34,118 nt of DNA from Acidimicrobiia bacterium (GTDB taxonomy: Bacteria > Actinomycetota > Acidimicrobiia > IMCC26256 > JAENVU01), in NCBI GenBank assembly GCA_025361725.1, contig JANYJV010000035.1:1-34118 (forward strand), read 5' to 3'. The stretch's first letter is position 1. Every line of letters starts with the position of its first letter. Below the pieces are notes generated by a model, which ran no database searches, had not been told where the DNA came from, and saw only the letters and a list, made by a program, of their open reading frames with translations. Of the stretch, positions 7,178 to 15,648 are shown piece by piece. The position numbers were made by a program, and so were the translations under genes.

Positions 7178-8560
7178 CTCGGCGGCGGTCGCTCGGAGTG
7201 CGGCCCGGTCGACCTTGCCGGCCGGCAGCGTCGGCAAGCGCTGCACGTGCTCGATGCGTTCGGGGGTCTTGAATCGCGCCACCCCCTGGGTCTCGAACCA
7301 ACCTCGACACGCGTCGAGGTCGAAGGACGGGTCGCCGACGACGAACACGCAGACCTGCTCACCGAGGTGGGCGTCGGGGGTGGCAACCGCAACTGCTTCC
7401 CGTACCGCGGGATGCGCTTCGACGATCCGTTCGATCTCGGCCGCGCTGATGTTCTCGCCGCCGCGGATGATCACGTCCTTCTTGCGGCCGACGATCGTGA
7501 GCCAACCGTCGTCGAGCGTGGCGAGATCGCCGGTGTGGAACCAGCCGTTCGTGACCGCCGCGCGCGTCTGGTCGGCGTCGAGATACCCGGCGAAGAGCTC
7601 GGGACCTTGAACGACGAGCTCGCCGTCGTCGGCAATCCGCAGGGTCGCACCATCGACGACACGGCCGTCCGTGTCGCGCGCTCGGCTCGCCGGATCCCGC
7701 GCAGTGGACGTCGTGAGCGTCGGGGCCTCCGTGGAACCATAGGAACGTTTGACGGTTGCGCCGAGTCGAACGGTGGCGTCGTCGACGAACGCGGAGGTCA
7801 CGCCGGCGCCGCCCGAGGACACGAGTCGGAGTGACGCCACTCGCGTTGGGTTGAAATCCGCAGATCCCATCAGGCCGACGAAGAACGTCGGCGGACCGAT
7901 CATGAAGGTGATGTGTTCCTGCTCGATGACGTCGAGTGCGACTTCGGGATTCCATCGCTCCATCAGGACCGCTCGCATGCCCGCGGCGGCGGGCACGAGG
8001 ACGCCGTTCAGGAGCCCGGAGATGTGCGCGAGCGGCGCGGGCATCAGCACGGCATCGTCCGGTCCCAAACCGTGGGTGTGCGCCATGGTCGTGGCCTTGT
8101 GGACGAGTCCGCGATGGGTATGCAACACCCCCTTCGGCTCGCCCTCGGAGCCGCCGGTCCAGAGGATCGCGGCGATGTCGGATCCGCGTGCGTGCACCGC
8201 CGGGTACGCGTCTCCCGATTGCCAAGCCGCGACTTGGGTCTTGATCTCGTCGCTCGCGAGGAACAGTTTGGGATCGAGCGTGCGGATGAGCCGGTCGGCT
8301 TCGGCCGTCCCGGCCTGGTGATGGAGCGGCGCCGCGATGGCGCCGAGCTGCCAGCAGGCCCGCAAGAGCGCCGGGACCTCAGGCCAGTTCGACGCCTGCC
8401 ACGCGACGACGTCACCGCGTCTGACGCCCGCGGCGCGCAGTCCCTCTGCAACCGCCGGTTCGGTACCGACCATGGCCGGCAACGGCGGGACGTCCCACGG
8501 GCCGCCCGGAACGCGATACTGCGCGGCGCGTGGGTGTCGATACGTGGGTCGGATCCTCAC
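7154..8560 (-). CDS. AMP-binding acyl-CoA ligase (class I adenylate-forming), 468 aa
   Basis: An ANL-superfamily enzyme that would activate a carboxylic acid to acyl-AMP and then acyl-CoA. The phosphate-binding loop ILWTGGSEGEPKGVLHTH, the YGSTEAP motif, the hinge region GWFHTGDLATLDDGWLTIVG followed by RKKDVIIRGGENISAAEIE, and the terminal lysine motif LPAGKVDRAAL are all present and in order. The GTG start at 8560 lies four bases after the TGA of the upstream acyl-CoA dehydrogenase; a longer frame exists upstream but reads inside that gene. The P-loop carries SEGE in place of the usual TTG(Y/F/R)-type residues. Pairing with a dehydrogenase suggests a dedicated acid-activation/oxidation module; the substrate is unknown. 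Confidence 0.9.
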   Translation of the reverse strand: MRIRPTYRHPRAAQYRVPGGPWDVPPLPAMVGTEPAVAEGLRAAGVRRGDVVAWQASNWPEVPALLRACWQLGAIAAPLHHQAGTAEADRLIRTLDPKLFLASDEIKTQVAAWQSGDAYPAVHARGSDIAAILWTGGSEGEPKGVLHTHRGLVHKATTMAHTHGLGPDDAVLMPAPLAHISGLLNGVLVPAAAGMRAVLMERWNPEVALDVIEQEHITFMIGPPTFFVGLMGSADFNPTRVASLRLVSSGGAGVTSAFVDDATVRLGATVKRSYGSTEAPTLTTSTARDPASRARDTDGRVVDGATLRIADDGELVVQGPELFAGYLDADQTRAAVTNGWFHTGDLATLDDGWLTIVGRKKDVIIRGGENISAAEIERIVEAHPAVREAVAVATPDAHLGEQVCVFVVGDPSFDLDACRGWFETQGVARFKTPERIEHVQRLPTLPAGKVDRAALRATAAESAGVEGR

Positions 8561-8564
8561 CGCA

Positions 8565-9872
8565 TCAGCGGGGTGTGGATTTCCACGCGTGCCCGCTCGG
8601 GGTTGCTCCGCGCAACAGGTTGGTGCCGATGAAGTTCCTCTGGATCTCGACGGTCCCCGCGCCGATGCACAGCCCGCGAATGTCCCGATAGACGCGTTCG
8701 ACGGGATACTCGCGGGAGTACCCGTAGCCGCCGAGCAGCTGGATCGCTTCGTCGCACACGAACTTCGCGGCGAGGTTCGCGGCGGTCTTGGCCATCGCGG
8801 TTTCGAGTGGTGGGGGAGTTCCGTGCGCACCGGCGAGATGGACCGCGCGCTTCAGCAACAACCGAGCGCCTTCGAGCTGCGTGGCCATGTCCGCGATCTT
8901 CCATTGGAGACCTTGAAGGTCGGCGAGCGGTCGACCGCCGATCACCCGATCGTTCATGTACGTGATCGCGTATTCGAGCGCGCCCTGCGCGGCGCCCACG
9001 CACATCGCCGCGTTGCCGCAACGCTCGTGATTGATGTGCCCGATCAAGGTTCGGAAGGCCTCGTTCGAGGCGGCATCTCCGGCGAGCAACACGTCGCCCG
9101 GCTCGATCCGCACGTCGTCGAAGGCAAGCTCGGCTTCGCTCGTCGCGCGCAGGCCCATCTTCTCGTGGGTCCCGGCGATGCTCACGCCGTCGGCTTCGAG
9201 GTCGACGATGACCGCGCCGATGCCCTTCGTGCCCTCACTGCCCGGGAAACGACACCACACGAGACACCCACGGGACTTGTGTCCGCCGGTCACGTAGTTC
9301 TTGTACGCGTTGAGCCGGTAGCCGTCGCCGTCGGGAGTGAGTCGGGCCCGCATGTGACCGACCGCCGATCCCGCCTCGGTTTCGGAGATGCCGATGCAGA
9401 ACAAGGCGTCGCCCGCCGCGGCCATCGGCAGCCACCGCTGCTTCATCGCGTCCGAGCCGAGGTGTTCGATGGCACGCGGCGGTCCGTTGAAGGTCAGCTG
9501 GGCGAGGATCGCGCTCGATACGTCGGCCCGCGCGAGTTCTTCCAGGACGATGGCGGCTTCGATGTCACCGAGGCCCATCCCGCCGTACTGCTCGCCGATG
9601 GTGATTCCGAACAGGTCGGCGGCGCGGATGGCGTCCCACGACCCTTGCGGGAACTCCTCGGTCTCGTCGCCGTGGCGGGCCATCGGCGCGAGTGAGCGCT
9701 CCGCGACGCCGCGTGCGAGCTGGCGCAGCGCCTGCTGGTCGTCGGTTTCAGCGAACGGGTCGACTCCGATGGACGGCACCATCCCCTCGCTCGTGGCCCT
9801 TCGGGCCGGGCCGCTCGGGCCACGCTCCGCCCGCGCCGATGCGGTTTCGTGGTGTGGTGGGGCGTCGCTCAC
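8565..9872 (-). CDS. Acyl-CoA dehydrogenase, 405-435 aa
   Basis: A complete FAD-dependent acyl-CoA dehydrogenase. Visible landmarks are FGITIGEQYGGMGLGDIE, the FAD-contact segment FCIGISETEAGSAVG, the middle-domain motif YVTGGHKSRG, the C-terminal GGYGYSREYPVERVYRDIRG and IGAGTVEIQRN. The EGT catalytic Glu is Ala here, while HINHERCGN provides a Glu at the helix-G catalytic position of isovaleryl/long-chain-type enzymes. The GTG start at 9872 gives a Ser/Pro/Arg-rich leader unlike the family. An ATG at 9782 (MVPSIGVDPF) gives a 405-residue protein and may be the true start. It is co-directional with, and four bases from, the acyl-CoA ligase. Confidence 0.92.
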   Translation of the reverse strand: MSDAPPHHETASARAERGPSGPARRATSEGMVPSIGVDPFAETDDQQALRQLARGVAERSLAPMARHGDETEEFPQGSWDAIRAADLFGITIGEQYGGMGLGDIEAAIVLEELARADVSSAILAQLTFNGPPRAIEHLGSDAMKQRWLPMAAAGDALFCIGISETEAGSAVGHMRARLTPDGDGYRLNAYKNYVTGGHKSRGCLVWCRFPGSEGTKGIGAVIVDLEADGVSIAGTHEKMGLRATSEAELAFDDVRIEPGDVLLAGDAASNEAFRTLIGHINHERCGNAAMCVGAAQGALEYAITYMNDRVIGGRPLADLQGLQWKIADMATQLEGARLLLKRAVHLAGAHGTPPPLETAMAKTAANLAAKFVCDEAIQLLGGYGYSREYPVERVYRDIRGLCIGAGTVEIQRNFIGTNLLRGATPSGHAWKSTPR

Positions 9873-9958
9873 GGGCGCACGTTACCGGTCTTCGGACTTC
9901 CGCAGCCCGAGCCGAGCCTCCGGCCGCGGCCCGGCCATCCGACGCCCCCAAGACCCAA

Positions 9959-10005
9959 GCGTTTGTCGTCGCAGGCCGCTCTGGGCGGTTCTGGACGACA
10001 ATCGC
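9959..10005. repeat. Intergenic hairpin, copy 3 of the GCGATTGTCG family
   Basis: Read on the minus strand, the element begins GCGATTGTCG and ends CGACAAACGC, the same arms found twice after the pilin operon. TC/GA pairs extend the stem to 12 positions with one A-A mismatch, and an internal CCGC/GCGG hairpin sits in the loop. It lies in the divergent 272-base gap between the acyl-CoA dehydrogenase and the pilin-like operon. The rest of that gap shows no gene or confident promoter. Confidence 0.6.
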
Positions 10006-10144
10006 TGGGCAGATGCCCTGGGCCGGAGCGTCCCGACGGGCACGCGCTTTTCGACCACGGAGCGGACGAGCTACAGGGACGGTTCTATGCTCCGGTTGGC
10101 GGAGTTGGTCATGCAGGGTGGCGTAGAGGTTGGGATGCGTGAAG

Positions 10145-10606
10145 ATGCGACACGAGCAGACGGGCGAGACCCTCGTCGAGATCCTCGTGTCGTCCACGCT
10201 GCTCGGCATCATCGGCATCGGCATCATCGGGGCCATCGCCTCGGTCCTGATCAGTACCGACGTCGATCGCAAGGCATCCCAGTCCGAGGTCATCATCAAC
10301 TCCTTCGCCGCCGCGGTCCAAAGAGCGCCGTTCCAGACGTGTGGTTCGCCGGGTGCTTACAACGGAGCGTTCACGGCACCACCTTCGTTTGACGCCACGG
10401 TCACAGAAGTCACGTACTGGGACGGAACCAAGCCCACCGTCGTCCCCACCGTGACTCCTCCGCCATCTCAGTCCTCGGCGCTCAACTTCGGGGCGTGTTC
10501 AGGCGGCACCGATCACGGTCTCCAGCAGATCAAGCTCGAAGTGACCCGGCGCGGAAGTAGCCGGCTGGGTCGGTCCGAGCTGACGATCGTCAAGCGGGAA
10601 CCGTGA
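10145..10606 (+). CDS. Type IV pilus/type II secretion minor pilin (PilV-like)
   Basis: A 153-residue class III-signal protein. The short leader MRHEQTG is followed by ETLVEILVSSTLLGIIGIGI, with Glu at +5 and a single hydrophobic helix, as in prepilins cleaved by prepilin peptidase. The remainder is a small globular domain with two Cys residues (QTCGSPG, FGACSGG) that could form a disulfide outside the membrane. ATG 10145 is preferred over an in-frame TTG at 10130. It is the first of three overlapping genes, and its TGA overlaps the next GTG by four bases (GTGA). Family assignment rests on the N-terminus and operon; the C-terminal domain is not recognised. Confidence 0.8.
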   Translation: MRHEQTGETLVEILVSSTLLGIIGIGIIGAIASVLISTDVDRKASQSEVIINSFAAAVQRAPFQTCGSPGAYNGAFTAPPSFDATVTEVTYWDGTKPTVVPTVTPPPSQSSALNFGACSGGTDHGLQQIKLEVTRRGSSRLGRSELTIVKREP

Positions 10607-11214
10607 TCTGCCTACACGTCGGTGAGCGCGCCGTGAAGGGCCGTCGCACTGCACTCGTCGCTCCGGACGCGGACGGATTCACGTTGGTCGAACTCCTCGT
10701 CGCGATCACGCTGCTCGGCATCATCATGGTGGCGATTGGCGCCATGATCACCACCGCGTTCCGCACCACGACGATCGTGAGCGCTCGCCTCGAGGCGTCG
10801 CGCGCACCCAAGCTCGTGTCCACGTATTGGGTCCCCGACGTCGAAGGCGCGAAGACGATCACGCCGGGTGCCGGCGGGTGTGGAGGCACGGGTGGCACTC
10901 CCTTGGTGACGTTCCAGTGGGACAAGCAGCCTGACGTGGGCATGACCACACCGACGAATCCCGTGCCGATCCCCGCCGCGGTGTCCGGCACGTCGACCTG
11001 GACGCTGGTCACGCGCGGTACCCGGACCCAGGTCGTCCGCACCGAGTGTGCCAACGGAACCGTGACCAGGACCGCGAACGTGGTGCCGGACGTCGGCGCC
11101 GATTCGGTGCAAGTGAGTCCGGACGGGACCTCGATCACGGTCAACGTCCCGGACCGCAACGAACCGAACAAGCAGTTCCACTTCTCAGTGGACGGCACTC
11201 AGGTGGCGAAGTGA
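10603..11214 (+). CDS. Prepilin N-terminal methylation-motif protein (PilW/PulJ-like)
   Basis: A 203-residue pilin-like protein. After a hydrophilic leader, DADG/FTLVELLVAITLLGIIMVA gives the prepilin cleavage site with Phe+1 and Glu+5, followed by one membrane helix. The exported part is Thr/Val-rich with two or three Cys and resembles pseudopilins of the J/W position in gene order. Start at GTG 10603 overlaps the previous stop (GTGA); a second GTG at 10633 would give the more usual short leader (MKGRRTALVAPDADG) and may be the real one. Its TGA shares one base with the next ATG. Assembly ATPase, platform protein and peptidase genes are not in this window. Confidence 0.8.
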   Translation: MICLHVGERAVKGRRTALVAPDADGFTLVELLVAITLLGIIMVAIGAMITTAFRTTTIVSARLEASRAPKLVSTYWVPDVEGAKTITPGAGGCGGTGGTPLVTFQWDKQPDVGMTTPTNPVPIPAAVSGTSTWTLVTRGTRTQVVRTECANGTVTRTANVVPDVGADSVQVSPDGTSITVNVPDRNEPNKQFHFSVDGTQVAK

Positions 11215-13310
11215 TGAGCGTTCGCCGCACCGCGCGTCGCGAGTCCGGCGCCAGCCTCATTCTGGTGCTGGTCGCGCTTAGCGTGTTTGGCCTGCTGGTT
11301 CCGGTGTTGGGCCAGTTCGGTTCGGCCAACGGTGTCTCCGGGTACATCGTGAAGGGTCTGCGCTTCGATCGCTACGCCGCGGACAACGGCGTGCAGAGTG
11401 CGATCGCTTTGGCACAGACCGACCGCACTATGGGCCGGGCCTACGTGCCCTGCCCGCAGGTCACGTCGACCATGAACGCCGGTTCCACCGCGTTCAAACG
11501 CGACGTCACCGTGAAGTGTAAGGGCTTCGCTACCAGCGGCGACCCGCTCGCCAGCCCGGACATGCCCACCTACGCCGTTCTTGCGCTCGATCCGAACGGG
11601 TCCCACAGCCTCGCCATCGACAGCTCCGGTGGACTCAAGACCTCGGGTCCATGGTGGGCGAACGGCGATCCCGGTCAGACCAGTGCCGACATCCACCGCG
11701 TGCGCATCGACGCAACGACGGACCTGTTCGGCGCAACCGGACAGTGCCGGCCCGCCGGGTCGCCGCCGGCACAGATCTTCGCCGCCCCGCTGCGGTGCGG
11801 CACTGGTGATCCGAATCGTCCTGATCCGCAGTACCCGTCGTCGGTGGGCACGATCGGCGATGTTCCGGTGCGGAGCCTTGCGTACGACCCGGTGGATGGT
11901 GATCCCTGCAGCGCAATCCCGGCCAGCCGCGTCCTGACGCTTGCGCCGGGCTACTACTGGGACGGCGCCGGACTCGACAAGATCGGGCAGGGGCTCTGCG
12001 GGTCGGTTGTCTTGTGGCTCCAGCCGGGCAAGTTCTATTTCGACTTCGACTTTTATGACAAACAGGCCGCGGACCGGCAATGGACGATCGGGAGCCGTGG
12101 GTCCAACGCAAAGGTTGCTCTGGTGGGAGGCGAACCCTCGGGCTGGAGTCCCGCCGATGGCGTCGACGCGATCTGGAATCGTGTGTCAACCGACAACGCG
12201 GCGGCGTCCGGGGGAGCATGCAACACGAACCTATCTGGAGTCGAGATGGTCTTCGGACGCTCCGCTCATCTCGGCCTCGCGGGCGACGGTCGCGCCGAGG
12301 TGTGCCCCTACTTCAGCGGATCCAGCCAACGTCTTGCGATCGTCGGCCGGGACAGCGGGGGATCAAACCCGACTCTGCCCGTCCCAGACTCGTTCCCCAC
12401 CGACGCGGTCCCGACCGGATCACAGTTCGATTGGCCCGCCGCCTTCAAGCCGAACAGCCTGAACGGGGTCGACTGCACGAACAGCGGCTGCGATCCGAAT
12501 CTGTTCATGGAAGGAACACTCACGGGCCGGCGCAACACTGCGTCCGTGACAATGTCGATTCCGAACAATCTCCCGGTCGGGGAGCGTCTCGACGAACTGA
12601 AATTGAAAATCGTGCATCGCGAGCCTCGTTCGGGCGACAGCGCCGAGCGTGACGATTCGGTTTCTGTGACGCTGACTACCCCAACGCCCGGAGTCCAGTG
12701 CGCTGGCAACCTGACCCTGAATGATCGATGGCACCCGGACACGATCACGTGCGTGCTCGATCCACGACGTGGCCCCATCTCTGCGCTCACGCCCCTCTCT
12801 CTGCGGCTCGATCTCCGGAATGGCAACGGCAACGGCAATGGCAACGGCGAAAACGACAATGCGGATCTACAGTTCCAAGTGGACCAAGCCGCCGTCACAG
12901 GGAAGACCACGGCACCGTCGCTGCGGGGAGCGAGCGACTGCGTCAGCAGCGGCCGATGCGATTTACTCGCGGTGGACGGCGGAACCGGGAACTCGGGGCT
13001 GTTCGTCTGGGGAACGGTCTACGCGCCGAACGGCAAGGTGAGCGCGGATTTCGGAGGCCGGACCAATTTCGCGTTGAAGCGCGGTGTTGTTGTGCGCTCG
13101 CTGACATTGACCAATCTCCCGCCGGTGACGGGACGAGCGCCGTTCATTCCGGTGTCGCTGCCGAACGGTGGGAAGTACACCGACCGCATCGTCGAGTTCG
13201 AAGCCCAGGTGGACACGAAGGCGAAGCTGCGCGCCCGCGTCGAGTTCCCCGATCCCGTCGCCACTCCCGCGGGCAAACCAAAGATCACCGTGTGGGACAC
13301 CCACCCCTGA
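11214..13310 (+). CDS. Large exported pilus-associated protein (PilX-like position), 698 aa
   Basis: The N-terminus carries a hydrophobic helix after basic residues (ESGASLILVLVALSVFGLLV, about residues 13-32), like PilX-type minor pilins, but without the Glu+5 of true prepilins. The long exported region is Cys-containing and rich in Gly/Ser/Asn/Asp. It ends in beta-type sequence, and residues about 537-546 form a Gly-Asn repeat encoded by six-base units. ATG 11214 overlaps the previous TGA by one base. The size is far above usual minor pilins (150-250 aa), so it could be a tip adhesin-like or structural component; that role is inferred. Two hairpin repeats follow its stop. No enzymatic domain is recognised. 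Confidence 0.78.
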   Translation: MSVRRTARRESGASLILVLVALSVFGLLVPVLGQFGSANGVSGYIVKGLRFDRYAADNGVQSAIALAQTDRTMGRAYVPCPQVTSTMNAGSTAFKRDVTVKCKGFATSGDPLASPDMPTYAVLALDPNGSHSLAIDSSGGLKTSGPWWANGDPGQTSADIHRVRIDATTDLFGATGQCRPAGSPPAQIFAAPLRCGTGDPNRPDPQYPSSVGTIGDVPVRSLAYDPVDGDPCSAIPASRVLTLAPGYYWDGAGLDKIGQGLCGSVVLWLQPGKFYFDFDFYDKQAADRQWTIGSRGSNAKVALVGGEPSGWSPADGVDAIWNRVSTDNAAASGGACNTNLSGVEMVFGRSAHLGLAGDGRAEVCPYFSGSSQRLAIVGRDSGGSNPTLPVPDSFPTDAVPTGSQFDWPAAFKPNSLNGVDCTNSGCDPNLFMEGTLTGRRNTASVTMSIPNNLPVGERLDELKLKIVHREPRSGDSAERDDSVSVTLTTPTPGVQCAGNLTLNDRWHPDTITCVLDPRRGPISALTPLSLRLDLRNGNGNGNGNGENDNADLQFQVDQAAVTGKTTAPSLRGASDCVSSGRCDLLAVDGGTGNSGLFVWGTVYAPNGKVSADFGGRTNFALKRGVVVRSLTLTNLPPVTGRAPFIPVSLPNGGKYTDRIVEFEAQVDTKAKLRARVEFPDPVATPAGKPKITVWDTHP
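12822..12845 (+). repeat. Six-base tandem repeat coding Gly-Asn
   Basis: Four consecutive units GGCAAC, GGCAAC, GGCAAT, GGCAAC inside the large pilus-associated gene encode Gly-Asn repeats. A decayed fifth unit, GGCGAA, follows. Unit number could vary without breaking the frame. Confidence 0.75.
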
Positions 13311-13319
13311 CGGTTCACC

Positions 13320-13379
13320 CAGGGAGCGATTGTCGTTTGAGCCCTCCAAAGGGCGTGGAGGGCTCAAACGCGGTGGGTG
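13320..13379. repeat. Intergenic hairpin repeat, copy 1 (terminator-like)
   Basis: It begins with the 20-base sequence CAGGGAGCGATTGTCGTTTG, also found at 13401-13420. Inside, 13334-13348 pairs perfectly with 13356-13370 (15 bp, seven-base loop). It lies 10 bases after the stop of the pilus operon and between convergent genes, so transcription termination is plausible. No U-tract follows. Confidence 0.65.
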
Positions 13380-13400
13380 ATGCCCGGCGGTGTCGCGCCG

Positions 13401-13460
13401 CAGGGAGCGATTGTCGTTTGGGTCCTCCCAAGGGTGTAGAGGGCGACAAACGCGGGGGTG
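13401..13460. repeat. Intergenic hairpin repeat, copy 2 (terminator-like)
   Basis: Second copy of the same element, 81 bases after the first. GCGATTGTCG (13407-13416) pairs with CGACAAACGC (13444-13453) with one A-A mismatch, and an inner CCTC/GAGG stem closes the loop. The element ends right at the stop of the zinc-ribbon gene on the other strand, so it could end transcripts from both sides. Confidence 0.65.
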
Positions 13461-13649
13461 TCAGTCGTCGCGGTCCGGGGCGAGGTCGTCGGCGGTGACG
13501 ACGAGATCCCAGCGGTCGAGACAGTCTTCGCACCGGTAGGTCGCGATGTCGTCTTCTTCGTACGGCGTCTCGGGGTCAGCCGGTTGCACCAGGTGCGCCC
13601 GGCCGCCGCAGTCCACACACACGATCACCGGAGCGGGACCGAACGTCAT
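13461..13649 (-). CDS. Small zinc-ribbon protein, 62 aa
   Basis: A 62-residue protein with two Cys-x2-Cys pairs, VCVDCGG (near residue 10) and YRCEDCLDRW (near residue 38), separated by an acidic Pro/Glu-rich loop. This spacing suggests a single zinc ribbon. The rest is acidic (ending DDLAPDRDD) with no other motif. ATG 13649 lies seven bases after the stop of the carboxymuconolactone-decarboxylase-like gene, so they are likely one transcript. Cellular role is unknown; a small metal-binding or nucleic-acid-related accessory protein is possible but not shown. Confidence 0.75.
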   Translation of the reverse strand: MTFGPAPVIVCVDCGGRAHLVQPADPETPYEEDDIATYRCEDCLDRWDLVVTADDLAPDRDD

Positions 13650-13656
13650 GTGCGGC

Positions 13657-14160
13657 TCAGGTCGAGACGACGGTGCCCGTAGCCGTCATCTGCAACGAGC
13701 ACGCTTGGTCGAGCCCCAGCACCTGCATGAACCGACCCATCGCCAGGTACTTCGCGATCACCAGCGTGAGTTCCACCACCTCACCCGGATCGAACTGCTC
13801 GTTGAGGCGCGCCATGAACGCGTCGTCGATGCGCGCGGAGTCCGTGCAGAACCGGGCCGCGTATTCGATGGCGACGGACTCGGCGGGGGAGAAGCGTGGG
13901 TCCGCGGGATCGGTGACCGCCGCAAGATCTTCGTCGGTCACGCCGGCCTCGACGGCCATCGGCGTACGCCAGCCGAGACACACCGTGCACTCGTTGATCA
14001 TGGCGACGCGCATCCGGACGAGCTCGTGCAGTCGCCAATCCAGTGTGCTGTTCCACACCGCCTGGTCGAACCCACCGACGGCCGACGCGAACGTGGGCCG
14101 CAGCGAGAGTGCGGAGATGACCTCGAGGTGGTCGGCTGGTTGAAGTGGGAGACGCGCCAT
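13657..14160 (-). CDS. Carboxymuconolactone decarboxylase/AhpD-like family protein
   Basis: A 167-residue all-helical protein of the CMD/AhpD superfamily, which includes alkylhydroperoxidase D-like thiol peroxidases and peroxidase-related enzymes. The Cys pair sits in MINECTVCLGWRTPMA (about residues 54-69). The His that normally follows CxxC in AhpD-type active sites is not seen at its usual place (GWRT instead), so peroxidase activity is doubtful. It lies 26 bases after the amidase stop and seven before the zinc-ribbon gene. Family call from the CxxC helix and the EYAARF/ELTLVIAKYLAMGRF segments; substrate unknown. Confidence 0.85.
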   Translation of the reverse strand: MARLPLQPADHLEVISALSLRPTFASAVGGFDQAVWNSTLDWRLHELVRMRVAMINECTVCLGWRTPMAVEAGVTDEDLAAVTDPADPRFSPAESVAIEYAARFCTDSARIDDAFMARLNEQFDPGEVVELTLVIAKYLAMGRFMQVLGLDQACSLQMTATGTVVST

Positions 14161-14186
14161 GGCCTGCAGCGTAAACGCGTCGACGC

Positions 14187-15572
14187 CTACCGGGGTGCGG
14201 TGAGCGGCCAGGGGCGTGCTTGCTCGACCATCTGCGCGAGTTCGAGCAGCAGCGGTTCCTCGTGGTGGCGACCCAAGACCTGGAGGCCGACGGGCAATCC
14301 GCGCACGAGTCCGGCCGGAATCTGCATCGACGGGTTCCCGAAAATGTTGGACGGAATCGTCAACGCACCGTTGTTGCCCGGCCCCACGTTCACGCCGTTC
14401 ACGACGTCCGGCAGCGGGCCCTTCACGCCGAACGCCACGTTCGGGTTGGTGGATGCGAACACGAAGTCGACCTCGTCGAAGATCGCAGCCATCGTCTCGT
14501 TCATGCGCACCCGCTGCGCCTCGATGCGCGCCCGTGCCTCGATGTTGTACATCTCACCGACCACCTGCATGCCGAACCCGATCTCGGGTGTCAGGTCGGC
14601 GGCGCAGTCCGGATAGCGATCCCCGAGCCGCATCACGATTTCGCTGAGCCCCGAGAGGGCCCATTCGTAGGAAAGCTCCGGCGTCTTGACCGGCACGTCG
14701 ACCAGTTCGAGACCGGCGTCTTCCGCCAACGCACGCGCCGCGATGTCCACGGCGGCAGCGACTTCGTCGTCGACGAACGCGCTTCCGAGGTCCAGCGCGA
14801 TGACCGCCTTCTTACCGCGCAGCGCGTCACGCAATGTGCCGAGTCCTGCTTCCCACCCGTCGACGCGTGGCAGTGAGTACGGGTCGCGATGGTCGAAGCC
14901 GTTGGCGACGTCGAAGAAGCGCGCAATGTCCCTGACCGAGCGGCTGAGACACCCGCTCACCGCAGTGAGCGAAGCCATCACCATCTCCGGACCCTTCGGG
15001 ATGCGGCCGTAGGTGGCCTTCAAACCAGGGAGACCAGTGAAGCCGGCCGGGATTCGGATCGACCCGCCGCCGTCACCACCGGTGGCGAGGGTGATGAGCC
15101 CACCGGCCACTGCCGCGGCGCTCCCGCCCGACGAACCGCCGGGGGTGTGTTCGCGGTTCCACGGATTCTTGGTGGCGCCGTTGAGCCGGGTGTAGGTGAG
15201 GTTCACGCCACCGAACTCGGATGCGGTGGTGAGCCCGACGGGAATTGCACCGGCTTCTCGCAACCGAGCGACCTTGGTGGAATCAAACTGGGCGATCTCG
15301 TCCTTGAGTGGCACGGACGCTTCCGTCGCCGGCCAGCCGTGCACGTGATCGAGCTCTTTGATTCCGATCGGCACGCCGCCGAAGGGCTGGGTCACGTCCA
15401 CATTGGCTGCGGCCTTGCGCGCGGCGTCCGAATCGAGGTGGGAAAACGCGTTGATGTCCGAAGCGTCGATCGCGGCGAGGGTCGCGTCGAGCTCTTCGAG
15501 CGGTGTGCGCTCGCCGCTCCGAAAGGCTTCGACGAGCGAAACCGCATCTCCATCCCAGGGTGCATCAGTCAT
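14187..15572 (-). CDS. Amidase signature enzyme
   Basis: A 461-residue amidase-signature hydrolase cleaving a C-N amide bond in the cytoplasm. The Ser-Ser-Lys triad is readable: Lys in VPIGIKELDHVHG (about 89), and both serines in the Gly/Ser-rich signature GGSSGGSAAAVAGGLITLAT and GGDGGGSIRIPAGFTGLPGL just after it. Length and domain order fit GatA/fatty acid amide hydrolase-like enzymes. There are no GatB/GatC neighbours, so it is more likely a catabolic amidase than the tRNA amidotransferase subunit. ATG 15572 lies 76 bases after the acyltransferase stop. Substrate cannot be inferred. Confidence 0.93.
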   Translation of the reverse strand: MTDAPWDGDAVSLVEAFRSGERTPLEELDATLAAIDASDINAFSHLDSDAARKAAANVDVTQPFGGVPIGIKELDHVHGWPATEASVPLKDEIAQFDSTKVARLREAGAIPVGLTTASEFGGVNLTYTRLNGATKNPWNREHTPGGSSGGSAAAVAGGLITLATGGDGGGSIRIPAGFTGLPGLKATYGRIPKGPEMVMASLTAVSGCLSRSVRDIARFFDVANGFDHRDPYSLPRVDGWEAGLGTLRDALRGKKAVIALDLGSAFVDDEVAAAVDIAARALAEDAGLELVDVPVKTPELSYEWALSGLSEIVMRLGDRYPDCAADLTPEIGFGMQVVGEMYNIEARARIEAQRVRMNETMAAIFDEVDFVFASTNPNVAFGVKGPLPDVVNGVNVGPGNNGALTIPSNIFGNPSMQIPAGLVRGLPVGLQVLGRHHEEPLLLELAQMVEQARPWPLTAPR

Positions 15573-15648
15573 GGCGGGAGACTAGGTGGCGGTGGTGGAC
15601 GAACGGAATTGCGCCTCCGTGACCGTCGGACGTGGTCAGGGCCAGAAC

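Noticed and set aside
8337-9695. 452-codon plus-strand frame opposite the ligase and dehydrogenase
   Set aside because: It crosses two well-supported minus-strand genes and has no recognisable motif.
13320-13460. CRISPR array
   Set aside because: Only two units, each a hairpin of about 60 bases with variable inner sequence, and no cas genes; the pattern is a hairpin repeat.
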